The notes under the pieces are model-generated. The model was not told the origin of the DNA. It saw only the letters and a list, made by a program, of their open reading frames with translations, and did no database searches. Below, piece by piece: positions 11,614 through 22,879 of a DNA stretch of 64,000 nt. Positions within the stretch are counted from its first letter, which is position 1. Each line of letters begins with the position of its first letter. Position numbers and translations under genes: made by a program. Source of the DNA: Baylisascaris procyonis. Taxonomy: Eukaryota > Nematoda > Chromadorea > Rhabditida > Ascarididae. The DNA lies in assembly GCA_037389465.1 (NCBI GenBank), contig JAZARR010000048.1:1623183-1687182 (forward strand), in the 5' to 3' direction.

Positions 11614-14600
11614 AAGAGGAGTCCCCTGCATACAACATTACCCTTAAGGTGAATGGCGAACCCACCCAAATGGAGCTGGATACTGGTGCCGTTGTCACCA
11701 TAGTAAAGCCAGAGTGCTGGAAAAGCATCGGTTGCCCAAAACTGCGGAAGCCATCCGTGATTTTACGAAGCTACACGGGCCATATTGTCCGCCTAAAGGG
11801 GGAGACAACGGTTGCAGTTGAGTGTAGCAGGAGCAAAAAGAAATTGTTGCTGCGAGTGGCCGAGAATAGCAAGACTAATGTTCTTGGTAAAGATTGGATC
11901 CGTGCTTTTGGAGGGTTGGATGCGTTCAGTTCGCTAATCTGTACCGTAGGTTCAGTAGACACGAACAAAAAGTTGGAGGATTTGTGCGCTAATTATTCGG
12001 ACGTATTCAAAAATGAATTGGGGCACTGTAAGAAAATTTTGGCTCACATGGAATTACAGAAGGAGGCCACACCAGTGTTCCGGAAACCGTTTCCGTTAGC
12101 GTTTGCCATGCAAGGTCCGGTTGAGAAGGAGCTGACTCGTTATGTGAATATGGGTGTTTTGAGTCCCATTGAGCGTTCAGCTTGGGCCGCCCCACTCGTA
12201 ACAGCAAAGAAACCGGATAATAAATTTCGAATCTGTGCCGATTTTTCTACGGGTTTGAACGAAAGACTTGTGGTTGACTCATATCCCATCCCAAGACCAG
12301 AAGACTTGTACCAGGCACTCCAAGGAGGGGAGAAGTTTTCGAAATTGGACCTTTCGGATGCCTACTTACAGGTCGAATTAGATGACAGCTCTAAGGAATT
12401 GCTGGTAATAAACACGCACAAGAGCTTGTTCCGTTATAATCGTTTGCCATTTGGCGTAGCGTCAGCACCAGCGATTTTTCAAAAAGTCATGGACACCATA
12501 CTGGCAGGTATTCCACGGGTGGCAGCCTATCTAGATGATATTATTCTGACTGGGAAGAATGAGGTGGAACATTTGGCAACATTGAATAAGGTGCTAGGCC
12601 GACTAAGAGAGTACGGTTTCCGCATTCGCAAGGAAGAATGCGCGTTCATGCAAAGCGAAATTGAATATTTGGGACATATTTTGAGTGCTGAGGGAATAAA
12701 AGCAGACCCGCAAAAAACTGCCGCAATCGTAAAAATGCCGCCCCCACGAAATGTGTCCCAATTGCGATCCTTCCTTGAGATGTGTAATTATTATGGAGAA
12801 TTCCTACCGCATTTGGCGGAATTATGTGCCCCTCTGAACAAACTTTTAAAGAAAGGGGTTCAGTGGCAATGGGAACGGCCGCAAATTGAAGCGACTGAGA
12901 AGATAAAAAAGATGTTGAATTCACCATTGCTGCTAACACATTACCATCCCGACTGGCCAATTATTCTCTCCGCAGACGCTTCTAAGGAAGGGATTGGGGC
13001 AGTGATCTACCATAGATTGTACTGTTAAGGTTGTTGCGCATGCGTCAAGGACACTTAATGCTGCCCAGAAAAATTATGCGCAAATTGAGAAGGAGGGCTT
13101 ATCTATTGTTTATGGCGTGAAAAAGTTCCACAAGTACTTATGGGGACGAAGATTTACGTTACTCACAGACCACAAGCCCCTCGTATCGATATTTGGCTCG
13201 AAAAAGGGAGTGCCTCAGACAGCGGCATGCAGGTTAACATGATGGGCTGTTGCACTCATGAATTATAATTTTCTGATAGAATACCGCAGCACCAAAGAAT
13301 TTGGACAGGCAGACGGGCTTTCGAGGTTACTCATCTCAAGTGACGAATTGTTCGACCAAAAGTTTGACCAGGAAGAGGCTAGAGATGAATTGATGGTAAA
13401 CCAGTTGATAGCCAAATGCCAGTTAGAACTACCAATTACAGCCAAACTGATCATGGAGCACACAACCAAGGATAGTGTCCTGAAGCAGATCAGAGAGTTC
13501 GTATTATCTGGCTGGCCAGAAAAATGCCCAAACGAAAAATGTAAAGCGTTTTTCACTAAGCGAACCGAGTTGAGTGTTTCATGCGGCTGCTTAGTTTGGG
13601 GCGTTAGAACAGTTATTCCAAGTAGTTTGCAAAGGACTGTGCTTGCTAAACTACATGAAACTCATCCAGGTCGTGACAGGATGGTTTCGATGGCCCGACA
13701 ATATTGCTGGTGGCCTGGAATGGATAGGGACGTTGAGAAAACTATACGCGAATGTGAACGTTGAGCTATGGCTCAGAAGAACCCACCTAAAATTGCAGTT
13801 AGACCGTGGGACGTAGCAGATGCACCATGGAAAAGGGTGCATGTTGATTTTGCTGGGCCTGTAAACGGTGAAATGTTTTTGGTCATGGTGGATGCTCATT
13901 CCAAGTGGCCAGAAGTCATTTATATGCCTCATATCACCACAGAACAAACCACTGAAGCGCTGAAAACTATTTTCTGCCGATTCGGCTTCCCTGAAGTTCT
14001 GGTTTCCGATAATGGAACACAATTCACGGCAGCAAAGTTTGCGCTGTTCTGTGCAGAATTTGGCATCCGACATATGACTTCAACGTCGTATCATCCGCAG
14101 TCAAACGGGCAGGCGGAGTGTTTTGTGGATACCCTAAAACGTTCACTAAAGAAATCAGCAACCGATAGAAGGACACAAGGGGATCGGTTGCGCGAATTTC
14201 TGATGAGGTATAGAGTGACACCACATCCAAGTACGGGACTGACACCGTCTGAAATGATGAAGCGGAGAATTAGAACTGTATTTGACTTGATGTTTCCAAA
14301 AGGAACAGAGAAACCACAAGAGACGAAGCGGAAAATGGAAATGAAAACACGAGCTAGGAAAAACAGAGGATTTAAGATTGGCGATTATGTAATTGTTCGT
14401 GATTACGTGAGCCAGAGTAAGCCGTGGAGGAGAGGAAGAATAGTTGGAAGAGAAGGCAACATCATATGGCTCGTGAAGGTTGGAAAAGTGACGTGGAGAC
14501 GTCATACTAACCAAATACGCTGTTAAAGCGCTGATTTTAATTTCAGAAATTCGAGGGAGGTCGCGATCTCTGTTACGAGTGATCATGACACGCCAGGCGA

Positions 14601-14877
14601 GGACGGTACAAGTGTCTATGTTCCAAATCGTGAGGCAGTGGACCATCACAACAATGGTTCATCGGTCAATGGCAGCTTTGGTGACCGGTCGCAACATGAC
14701 GCGTACAATCGTGCATCAAACAAGCCCGATGGCACAACGATGGTGACAGAAGCAGTGGACAAGGACGAGCAACCTCGTGACCAAGAAGTTCTTCCACAAC
14801 TTCGTCGTTCAAGTCGCGTCGTTCGACGCCCTGACCGATCAGTTATTGAAGAACTCGGGGGAGGTGTTAACGAGTGA
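11586..14877 (+). pseudogene. Gypsy Pol remnant: protease, RT, RNase H, integrase
   Basis: 11586-13028 (480 residues) begins with a protease carrying LDTGAVVTIV, then the RT with FRICADFS, KLDLSDAYLQVEL (motif A), LPFGVASAPAIFQ (motif B) and YLDDIIL (motif C). RNase H begins at [17 protein letters not shown], then the frame changes near 13012-13024. RNase H continues in the other frame to TGA 13240, where the usual arginine codon CGA seems to have become TGA. Integrase zinc arm: H-x-H around KLHETHPGRDRM, ending at TGA 13762 where the second cysteine of the CxxC pair is expected. The core follows with HVDFAGP, VSDNGTQF and a QAECF glutamate, so D, D and E are all present. A TAA at 14524 precedes a tail reading RRSSRVVRRPDRSVIEE that ends at 14877, just inside the LTR. 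Confidence 0.85.
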
Positions 14878-15165
14878 TCTGGTAACGAGTGACACTGTGA
14901 TCTGCATTTGTGTAATGCGCCGTATGCTCACGCTTGTTTGATCTTAACGTAATATCTCCCCATGTGTGTTGTGATTTCGGCATACGTTCAGGGCCGCAGC
15001 CGAGGCTATAAATAGGCTGCAGTCTTGCTCACGAGGCAGTCGTTGTGTTGCGCTACTCGAGTTGTGTTGACGTCATAAAGGCGTTGTGTTGATCTCCCCT
15101 GGTGCCATGTTCTGAATGCCCCAACATGGTCGCACTAAGAAATAAAGTGAATAAGCTGTCACATG
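14865..15165 (+). repeat. 3' LTR of the Gypsy copy (right end approximate)
   Basis: A polypurine tract (ctcgggggagg, 14854-14864) is followed by TGTTAACGAG, a classic LTR start. Inside are a TATA-like ctataaataggc at about 15007 and an aataaag signal at about 15140, the promoter and polyadenylation elements expected in an LTR. The Pol tail ends 13 nt inside it. There is no 5' copy to define the right edge, which is placed just after the aataaag and tgtcaca sequence. Confidence 0.65.
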
Positions 15166-16259
15166 CGCACATTCATCGAGCGCAGCGATACGTATATACT
15201 AGATTTAAATAACGAAGACCTCCTTGCTGTGGAGGGGAGGCTTCTGTGAATCCGAGATGAATGCGTTCTAGTTGGCGATCGAAGGGGATATCGATTATTG
15301 TTTGCAGCCATTAAAAGTTCTTTCATTAGAAATGAGAAGACTCAGCCTGTGTTTTTTGTAAATGCATAATGAAGGATTAAGCTGAAAAGACATGCGGATG
15401 AAGTGAGGAACACCCCCAAGATACTCTTCCTTTGTTGCAGTTATGCGCTAGCTTGCCTATAGATTTTTATGAAGGCATTGATGGAGTGGTATATATTTCA
15501 GTTTTCCATAAAATTAGTCCAATGCTTTCATAAGTCATTGATGTTGTTTCTAACTGATCTATGGGCTGTGTAAGTTATCTGTGCGCCGTATAGCTTATAG
15601 TTGATGGTTTTGTTTCATTTTTCGCATTCATTTTTCCTTTTTATTGCTGCTTCTTCTTTTTCAAAAAACAACCCTTATGCTCTTCTTCTGCTTCCATATT
15701 GCTTATTTGTGAATTATGAAATGAATTTCTTTTCAGTTTTTGTACAGCGGAAGGTGATATTGAATTCTACATACAAAACGCACGATTCGCATTCCGATAC
15801 GTTAGATGGGCGAGCATCTGAAGCACCTCATCATCAGGCACCCTCATTATATCCTCTCAACCTTTGTTCACGGCACTGAAAACCTCGCTACAATCGTCCT
15901 CTTTCTCCTATAACCTTTCCTTCAGAAAAAAAATCCTCCGCATTTTTCACCGTTAAGGCTTACCCATACTCTTTTTGGATAGATGATAGCTATGCTGCTT
16001 GCCGACGATGGTCTTCCAACTTACAGCATAGAATTTTATTTACTTTGCAAATGTATACGTGTAAAATGGATTGATATTTGTTTGCCTGAATTTATGTCGA
16101 TTGCTAAACCACAAAGATCAATGCAGTGTTTGACACATAAACATTCAAAACGCGACTTTTTTTATCAAGGCATAAACCATATTCAGGGTGTAGCGAATGC
16201 GAAACGCAAGCGGCAAACAAAACGCAAAGGATTTTATAATTGATGGTTAAACGAATGCA
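15166..16259. other. No supported feature
   Basis: AT-rich sequence with short ORFs (for example 15601-15879 and 15983-16243) that contain no recognised domain and whose residue composition follows the AT-rich base content. No exon chain or repeat was identified. Confidence 0.4.
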
Positions 16260-17062
16260 TAACTGACCGGAAGGCGAAAATCGTACTGAGGTTCGAAAGA
16301 AATCGAAATTACTGTCGAAGACGAAATGTGGATCGATCAGCTAGCAAAAGTCGAAGTGATGTCGAATAGAATCGAACTGACTGACGAAAGAATATCGAGG
16401 TGGCCAATCAGTGAATATCGAAATTAGAGAATAAACTTTAAAGTCGATCGGCGGAAGCGTATCGAAATCAGTGAATAAATATCGATGTCGAGCAGAGCGA
16501 ATATCGATGCGGACCAATGAATATCGAGGTCCAAGTCAGTAAGGCCCAACAATGACTGTAATCGCAACAGCAATCGCAGCTCGACGTAACTCCGCAACAA
16601 CCACTCTCTGATCTCTGCATGCTTTCGTATCGTCCGGCTCTCCCCCTTTGTTGGGTTACTCGGTTCGCTCATTTGGATAACACATTCTTTGTTAGGAAGT
16701 GAGACAGTACATCACTTTTGGAGGTGTGAGAGTTGCTAAGAATCGTCATTGTTTCGCGTTGACCCTCCACACTTCCAGTGGCGCCTTTGTCCAGTAGCGC
16801 CTTCGTTGATCCTTTATGCTGCCATGAATCATCGCTACATCGCGACAATTCGCGACATAGGGCAAAGATAAGGGGGATCCGTCGTCGAATTGGTTGTAAA
16901 GATCGATCGGTTCCACTTGTTTATAAACAATAAATACGATGCGAATAGTTTTAATACAAATTGTTAGTTCTTTCAAGGCCATCATGGATTCTGGATCACC
17001 GACTAATACTAACACTGTGTCTGAATTACTTGGGCCAATCGACTGACCAGATGGACTGCTTA
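16260..17062 (+). other. Possible 5' LTR and leader remnant of another LTR element
   Basis: 16284-16535 is dense in TCGA, with about fifteen occurrences in words such as gaatatcgagg and gaatatcgatg, giving a degenerate repeat. Two aataaa signals (about 16432 and 16475) lie within it. Downstream at about 16780 is agtggcgcctttgtccag, which resembles a primer-binding site just after an LTR end, and a short frame MDSGSPTNTNTVSELL opens at 16984 and stops at 17042, as an early Gag start might. No matching 3' LTR was found. This is an inference from pattern only. Confidence 0.3.
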
Positions 17063-17084
17063 AAAGAATGAATGATGAATACAT

Positions 17085-17399
17085 ATGCAGGCAAACAACT
17101 GCACCACAACTACACCACTGCCGGAACTTTGACGAAAGCTGCTGAATATAATATTTGGAAAATTGCCAGGTTTGTCAAAATTTTGCCGAAATCGCCAGAA
17201 AGCAAAATCGAAGTTTTGCCGAAACTTCGTGCATGGGGAGAGTCTGTATTGACCACCCTTTTTTTGGTGGGTGTGTGTAGTGTGTATGTGTGTGATGATG
17301 TGTAAAGGTGGTCAACAATTAGATTATAAATGATAGTTTAGGTTTGTCCCCCAAAGATTCGTGGACAAACAATAGAAATGAATAAAACAAAGGAAAATT
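17085..17399. other. Short non-coding spacer with a GT-rich run
   Basis: Holds a GT-rich simple stretch at about 17266-17302 and a pair of related phrases, attttgccgaaatcg and gttttgccgaaactt, near 17181-17228. No gene is supported. Confidence 0.4.
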
Positions 17400-18370
17400 A
17401 CTGGTTAACAAATTGGCCTACGTTACTGTTGCTGTTCTCGATTGAACTGCGGCTCGCTTCTCAGTGTCTGCTTTAATCAGTTCCGAGTTGACGCGTGGCG
17501 TTCCTGATCCACCGTCGCTTTGTCCCTTTTGCCCACTGGCGTTGATCCAATCACGATCACAGCTGGAGTCGACGTTCCCGACCAGTGAATTCCCGTCTGC
17601 GACCAGCCTAGTTGTCGCACTATTCCTCTTATTGGCGACTTCCGCTCGCCAATGATCACCTCTTGGTTCCGTTATTACCCAAGAATACACTTCACGTTGA
17701 GGTGGCTCCTCTTAGAATACCAATATCAGATTCTTCTGGTGCAACCGCCTTGTGCACCTTTCCAATGCTTATAATACCAATCAGATTCTGCTGTGCAAAC
17801 GACCTGTGTGCACTTTTCACTGCTCTGTGAACCACGCCTCAAACTTGGGTAATTAAACCTTTATTCGCATTTATACAAGTAAAACGCGATGAAGAAACAC
17901 TTGAGTATCAGTAGTAAAAAGTAATATGATAGTAGGTTAACATGTGATTAAGCAAACTCATGTATGGTTATAGGACAAGTACGTAATGTTATAATTTCCT
18001 ATAACCCGACGGAAAGAACATGCTTACTTATTAGTATAACCCGACGGAAAAGAACACGCATACTCACTAGTAAAGCACTTAACCTGATGTTGAGTAGAAT
18101 TACAACATCACACTTAGGCGAACTCACGTACAATTATCTCACACGTACGTAATTTTATGATAACTTATAACCCGACGGGAAGAACACGCATACTCATTAG
18201 TAGAGCACATAACTTGATACTGAGCAGAAGTATAATACCACTCTTAAGCGAACTCATGAACAGTTACCTCACAAGCACATAATGTTATGATGTCTTATAA
18301 CCCAGGACACGCGCATGCTTATTAATAAGACACACAACACTATGCTAAGCAGAATTACAACCTCATACCA
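17400..18370 (-). mobile_element. LTR plus leader remnant on the - strand, with 130-bp U3-type repeats
   Basis: Read on the - strand from 18370: about 3.6 copies of a 130-bp unit (see separate entry), then tataaa (complement of 17870-17875) and aataaa (complement of 17860-17865), then a roughly 57-bp duplicated segment (17717 and 17774), then TTGGCGAGCGGAAG (complement of 17640-17653), which resembles a primer-binding site immediately after an LTR. Leader sequence continues to about 17400, where recognisable sequence ends. The order enhancer-like repeats, TATA, polyadenylation signal, primer site is that of a 5' LTR. No second LTR or Gag domain could be confirmed, so this would be a truncated copy. 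Confidence 0.45.
17892..18370. repeat. Degenerate tandem repeat, about 130 bp, 3.6 copies
   Basis: The phrase ataacccgacgg occurs at 18001, 18036 and 18167, and a decayed version at 18297; the last three are 131 and 130 bp apart. Each unit also contains versions of acacgcatactcattagta and gcgaactcatg. The extra copy at 18001 shows a 35-bp internal duplication. Divergence between copies is clearly higher than in the 178-bp array. Confidence 0.85.
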
Positions 18371-18579
18371 TGTCAGCGAGCATGTATATACAAAGTAAAA
18401 CATTGAAGACGCAACACCGATTTTCGGTGACTTGCTCAATAGTTGCCGAAACTTTGGGGTTTCGCTTATATGGTCTTCTTGTTGCCACCTTCTTGAAGCT
18501 TACGACCCGCCCCTTTCTTTGTGCAGTTGTTTGACACCTAAAGGTTGTTTGTGGGATAATTTTTATGTGCATAATAACT

Positions 18580-19035
18580 TTTTTGATGTGTTTATGCCAA
18601 CTTGGCTTCTTTATGCTTGTTGAAGACAAAGCGTTCACATGCCATCTTTGTGCTGGTCACACGTGCCTTTCCTTTTTTGAGCATAACAATTCTGAGTGGC
18701 CAGTCAACAATCTCTTTTTTTGCCTTGCCTTTTCTCATCACTTTCTCACTTCTGCAAAAATCTAGTTTTTGCAGCTTTATTCCATTCCCACTTTGTTTAT
18801 CCATTTGCGGTAATTTTCGCTGATCATAACAAAATTTATGATGTGTTTATGGTGACTCTGTGGTATCACGCGCCCTTTGAAGACAAAACGCCGACAGTTC
18901 CTCTTTGTGCTACTTGTGTCGCTCTCTTCCCATAACATATCCCACAGTCAACAACCTCAGCTCTTGTTTACTTTGTTTTTCTCATCACTTTCTCACTTCT
19001 GCAAAACTAATTTTTGCAGCTTTAATCAGCTTTCA
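18580..19035. repeat. Degenerate duplication of about 250 bp
   Basis: Two related segments follow each other: gatgtgtttatg at 18584 and 18840, gaagacaaa at about 18622 and 18877, and ctcatcactttctcacttctg at 18734 and 18981. The spacing shrinks from about 256 to 247 bp, so small indels have accumulated. The overlapping short ORFs in several frames are explained by this repeat. Confidence 0.8.
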
Positions 19036-21677
19036 TTTTTATTTATTCATACACACTCATTTATTCGCGCGTAGCCGCGACAGACTCATCGCTCGATATA
19101 ATGCGACCTTTTCAGGGATCTATGGACGTTCACGCCTACTTTCCAAAATGAATTAATTGATGAATTGTTATGTTCATTTTCAATATATAAGAAGGCCACT
19201 GACGCATCCTGAAGCAATTGCTCACAATTTACAGCCCGCAGATTGCGCTCGGGCTGTGGGACCATTTCATACTGGCCCGTGATTTCTCCTCGGAACACCT
19301 AAGCATCCGGCTTTTCCCTTAGAAGATGGTATAGTTCTATCTCGGAAAGCAAAATAATGAATTTATCAAAATTCCCAGATCCCGAGTGGAGTTTCGCTCT
19401 TGGCATTTCTTATGAGCTTGACCTTACAAGTGACTTGACCTCATATCTTCAAGAAAGTCACTAACTTTTACATGGGTTGCATCGGCGCGCCGTTGCCTTT
19501 CGGTTGCAACAACGATTGCGACATCAACTGTTTTCATTATCGAACTAAACGCATATGTTCCGCCTTCAAGAATCAATGCTGCCAACTAACATTGACAGAT
19601 TCCTGAATGTAATACTCTTGAAGCTTTGCCAACATCCTCATATATACAGATGATTGCAGGTAATTCACCACCTCTTTCGATATCTTAACTGGTGCATGAT
19701 CGAGTATAAAAAATTTATCAATATAATCGGTCATACTAATACAGTTCGATATTGGGCATCCATATGTATCTGTGAGCAAGTTTTAGCAAAAAATGAAAGC
19801 ACGCTAAGAATGCAAATGAGCACGACGCACTTAAACAATGGTCACAGTTTAATGAATCGTGAACGATGTGCAGCATTAAGTCTCAGACAGGTTTCGCATT
19901 TCAATATATTCTGAATTAAATCGCTACATTTTTTGTAGATGTTTTCAGTCGCAGACTAAACACATGATTCGAATTTCTACTACTGAAAAATGTAAGAAGC
20001 TTGAGACATTTTTACAACTTTTTTTAGATTTTCCACTCAATTTGACGCTTCTCAAAAATTCCCTTTGGAAAATATATAAAAACTTTAGCGAATATTTTAT
20101 GAAATGTTTTAGCTTGTTCTTCTTGTATTATTTTTACCCTTCTTCTGCTTCTCATCACCAATGAACACAGCATTTCCAATCTTCTGACTGAGTTGGGATT
20201 TCACTTTCAACTGTATATGTTTGAATTATTTTCCAAGCTTTCCTCTCTTTTTCTTCTTTCTCTCCTTCTCCTGTTGTCTTTCTTTCTTCATGCTGAATTT
20301 TTCACCTTTTCGAGCCGTTGCATTATCAGGTCGATGATGATGAACTCATCTAAGCGGTTTATTTATTTCTGTGACGACTTTTACTTCCATTTTTTGGATG
20401 AAATTGAAGGTTCTCTCTATTCTACTGTTGTGACAGTAAACGTCACTATTGCTTAAAAACATTGAAAATATCAGTAGTGGCAAAGACTTAAGTTGATTTT
20501 TCTGTTATTTGGATAGATAAGCTTGTAACGTTAAATTGCTTTTATGACCTTCTGCTATCAACGATAAAAAAGCAAACGTTTTGTCGTTAAGCCCATTGGA
20601 AATGTGTATGATTGCTTATGCTGAACCGATATGCTAGTTGCTAATTGACCATTGAGAATGCATCGAAAGAAATTTATGAAAAACAATGGAAAATTGTTTG
20701 GAAATAGTAGAAGAATTGCCATAGAAATACTTGACAATTTTATGGCGGTGATAAGAAATATCCAAAATATGCGGAAATTTTATGGCCAAACATATTTAGA
20801 TGAAATCTCAACTGAGTGTTTCTGTTGTTATGGATTTTATTTCATATTTATATTTGTATTGTTTTTTGTGGGAAGAGGATGTAAGTTAAACATATTCTTT
20901 GGTTAATAAAATATGAAAAAAAATTGTTTTAGGAGGAGGTGGAGGGGGGAGAATAGTGACATGAACACAAAGGTAATGATGATTAGTTTGGAACTGGTGA
21001 TTGAGCATTGAATCAAAATTTAGTATCGACCAATGCAATAGGTTGGTGCTTTTCTTTTGTTATTCACATATGCAAAAATCTGTTGAATTATATAAATGAC
21101 GATGTTACACTGTATAAATGCACTAATGATACAAAAGAAAAGGGGCTGCAAATAGTACATACGGTATAAATGAAACGATACCTCTTATAAAGGTGATCTT
21201 TGATTAAAAAGCAATAAGACCGAATACGATCAGTTGTTTGTTTCAAGACGGGTACGTTATCTTAAGAAGTCAATCGCAATAATTTTTTTGCATAGATTTC
21301 TGATTGACTTGTTATCTTGATTACAATGATTTTTAGTGAATGTAAATAAACATTTAAAGGAGGCTGTAAATGATAGCAATATTAGTAGCTATGATCAGCG
21401 TTTGCCTATTGCACTATTGCAATGTGCAATCGTTTCTAATGTTTCTTGCATTTATTTCATTAGTCATTAACATTTTACTCGTTACTCACTTCCTCAATCC
21501 AACACACTAGGCTAAGCTTTAACGTGAAAATAAGGCTGAAGAGAAATCCCATCTGTTTTTCCAGTACATCATTGCCAATATGATAGAGAGTGGAGAAGAT
21601 ATTAGAACTAAACTGCTTAGTAATATAGAAAACGATAAAAGAATTCTGCAAGAAAACCGGCAATCACCGATAGTATA
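19036..21677. other. AT-rich stretch with no supported gene
   Basis: Short ORFs such as 19964-20164, 20193-20456 and 20652-20906 are rich in F, I, K, N and Y and have no recognised motif, as expected of chance frames in AT-rich DNA. The stretch ends at the left edge of the BEL/Pao element, where gtata (21673-21677) may be one target-site copy. Confidence 0.4.
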
Positions 21678-21934
21678 TGTCGCGTAAAGTGCGAAAATCA
21701 TAACAAAATTCCAGCGAAATAACTGAGAAGATTTCGCTGGAGATTTGATGGGAATGGAAACATAGAATCGCCACATTGCTGTGAGAAGATTCTATGTTTC
21801 CTCCCCTTATTGTTATTCCAGACAACTGTATTTAACTCGTCATCTCATGCCTTTGTCTTTGTCTTCCTTAGTGCGAAGCTATCCCCCGCGTAGCCCTCGC
21901 TGCCGCCGCACTTTATTTTGCCGCGTTTGCGACA
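21678..21934 (+). repeat. 5' LTR of the BEL/Pao element, 257 bp
   Basis: Begins TGTCGCGTAAAG and ends TTTGCGACA. It contains two perfect hairpins: a 10-bp stem at 21711-21720 / 21731-21740 with a 10-nt loop, and a 14-bp stem at 21756-21769 / 21788-21801 with an 18-nt loop. No clear TATA box was seen. Compared with the 3' LTR it has about six substitutions and three extra bases. Confidence 0.92.
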
Positions 21935-22060
21935 AATTTGGCGACCCAGGCAGGACCGACGGATTTATTTCCTCCGGATCCTGCAAATCTTCGATTTCTG
22001 TGCACTACTTTCTGCGACTGATTCGCAACTTGCGGTTCTGCTGAATATATTTGCTGCACA
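21935..22060 (+). promoter_or_regulatory. Primer-binding site candidate and leader of the BEL/Pao element
   Basis: Three bases after the LTR end comes tttggcgacccaggcag. A sequence starting TGG, complementary to the CCA end of a tRNA, is expected here to prime minus-strand synthesis. Which tRNA it fits was not determined. The leader runs about 126 nt to the Gag ATG at 22061. Confidence 0.5.
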
Positions 22061-22879
22061 ATGGCCCGTCGAATGAAAGCCGGGCTCGAGCCCATGATCC
22101 AAGAGCTAAAATCGATCGTCGGACGGATCCCACCAACTGAGGAGGACATCGATATATCCCAGGAAAGTTCTTTTCAAATTACCGCTTTTATAAAACGTAG
22201 AGATTGCCTGCGCCATTGCTTGAAAACTGTAACGCGCCTCATTTCGCAAATTGAAAGCAAGCACGAAAAGTGGCTTGAATTTTTGGACACTCTAAGTGAT
22301 CCGCGAGCGACAGAAGCAGAGACTAAGGCGTACGAAGATTACGTCACCTCGCCAAATAGCTTTCTCTATCTGTGCGAGCAAGCCAAAACCATTGCTGATC
22401 AACTAAACGCTAGAATCTCTAACATCACTGACGTTCTGAAAACTTTACAGTCTTCGGCTTCGTCACTCACCGCGCTATTGACGCAAGTGTCCTCGAACTT
22501 GCAAACAATTTCTTCTCCTTCGCCTTCTGAACCACAAATAAGCAGCCACGTTGCTTTGCCTCAGATCCAACTCAGAAAATTTTCTGGAAATCCTAACGAG
22601 TGGACTGGATTCTGGGAAACATTTAATTCTGCTGTCGGCCACTTGCCAAAAGTGCAGCGCTTAAATTACCTGCTTTCGCTACTTGAAGGCCCAGCAGCAA
22701 CCGTTGCTCAGGGCTACACTATAACGGAAAGCAGTTTTGATTTGGTGGTAACTGCGCTAAAATCCAATTACGGAAATCCAGCCGTAATAACAGCCAGCTT
22801 ACACACCGAGTTGCAAATCTGCCCAGCGACAATGGGTCACAACTCGTGCCAACTGTACAGGCAGTCGAAAGAATACTAA
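22061..22879 (+). CDS. BEL/Pao Gag, N-terminal part with DUF1759-type region
   Basis: 272 residues from ATG 22061, the first ATG in this frame after the leader. The first half is charged and helical. From about residue 166 it carries the pattern LRKFSGNPNEWTGFWETF, then LNYLLSLLEGPA and later YGNPAVI, the DUF1759 pattern shared by Pao-family Gag proteins (FxGxPxEWxxFWxxF, KLNYLxxxLxGxA). Gag proteins coat and package the element RNA in virus-like particles. The frame stops at 22879 while the matching Gag sequence goes on in another frame from about 22846, so the ORF is broken by an indel around 22840-22860. In relatives Gag and Pol are usually one continuous frame, which makes decay more likely than a programmed shift. 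Confidence 0.85.
   Translation: MARRMKAGLEPMIQELKSIVGRIPPTEEDIDISQESSFQITAFIKRRDCLRHCLKTVTRLISQIESKHEKWLEFLDTLSDPRATEAETKAYEDYVTSPNSFLYLCEQAKTIADQLNARISNITDVLKTLQSSASSLTALLTQVSSNLQTISSPSPSEPQISSHVALPQIQLRKFSGNPNEWTGFWETFNSAVGHLPKVQRLNYLLSLLEGPAATVAQGYTITESSFDLVVTALKSNYGNPAVITASLHTELQICPATMGHNSCQLYRQSKEY

Larger units (their letters stand above)
11389..15165 (+). mobile_element. Ty3/Gypsy LTR retrotransposon, Mag-like, 5'-truncated and decayed
   Basis: The order is zinc-knuckle Gag end, aspartic protease, reverse transcriptase, RNase H, integrase (HHCC zinc arm and DDE core), a C-terminal tail, then a 3' LTR. RNase H before integrase is the Ty3/Gypsy order. The 5' LTR and most of Gag are missing. 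At least four breaks interrupt Pol: a frameshift near 13012-13024 and in-frame stops at 13240, 13762 and 14524. The copy should not be able to make a full Pol and is best regarded as a fossil. The right end is approximate, because the LTR has no partner to compare with. Confidence 0.85.

Noticed and set aside
15601..15879. ORF 15601-15879 as a secreted protein
   Set aside because: Hydrophobic stretch follows T-rich DNA; no domain and no splice context.
20193..20456. Hydrophobic ORF read as a membrane protein
   Set aside because: Rich in F, L and S because of T- and C-rich DNA; no flanking exon or motif.
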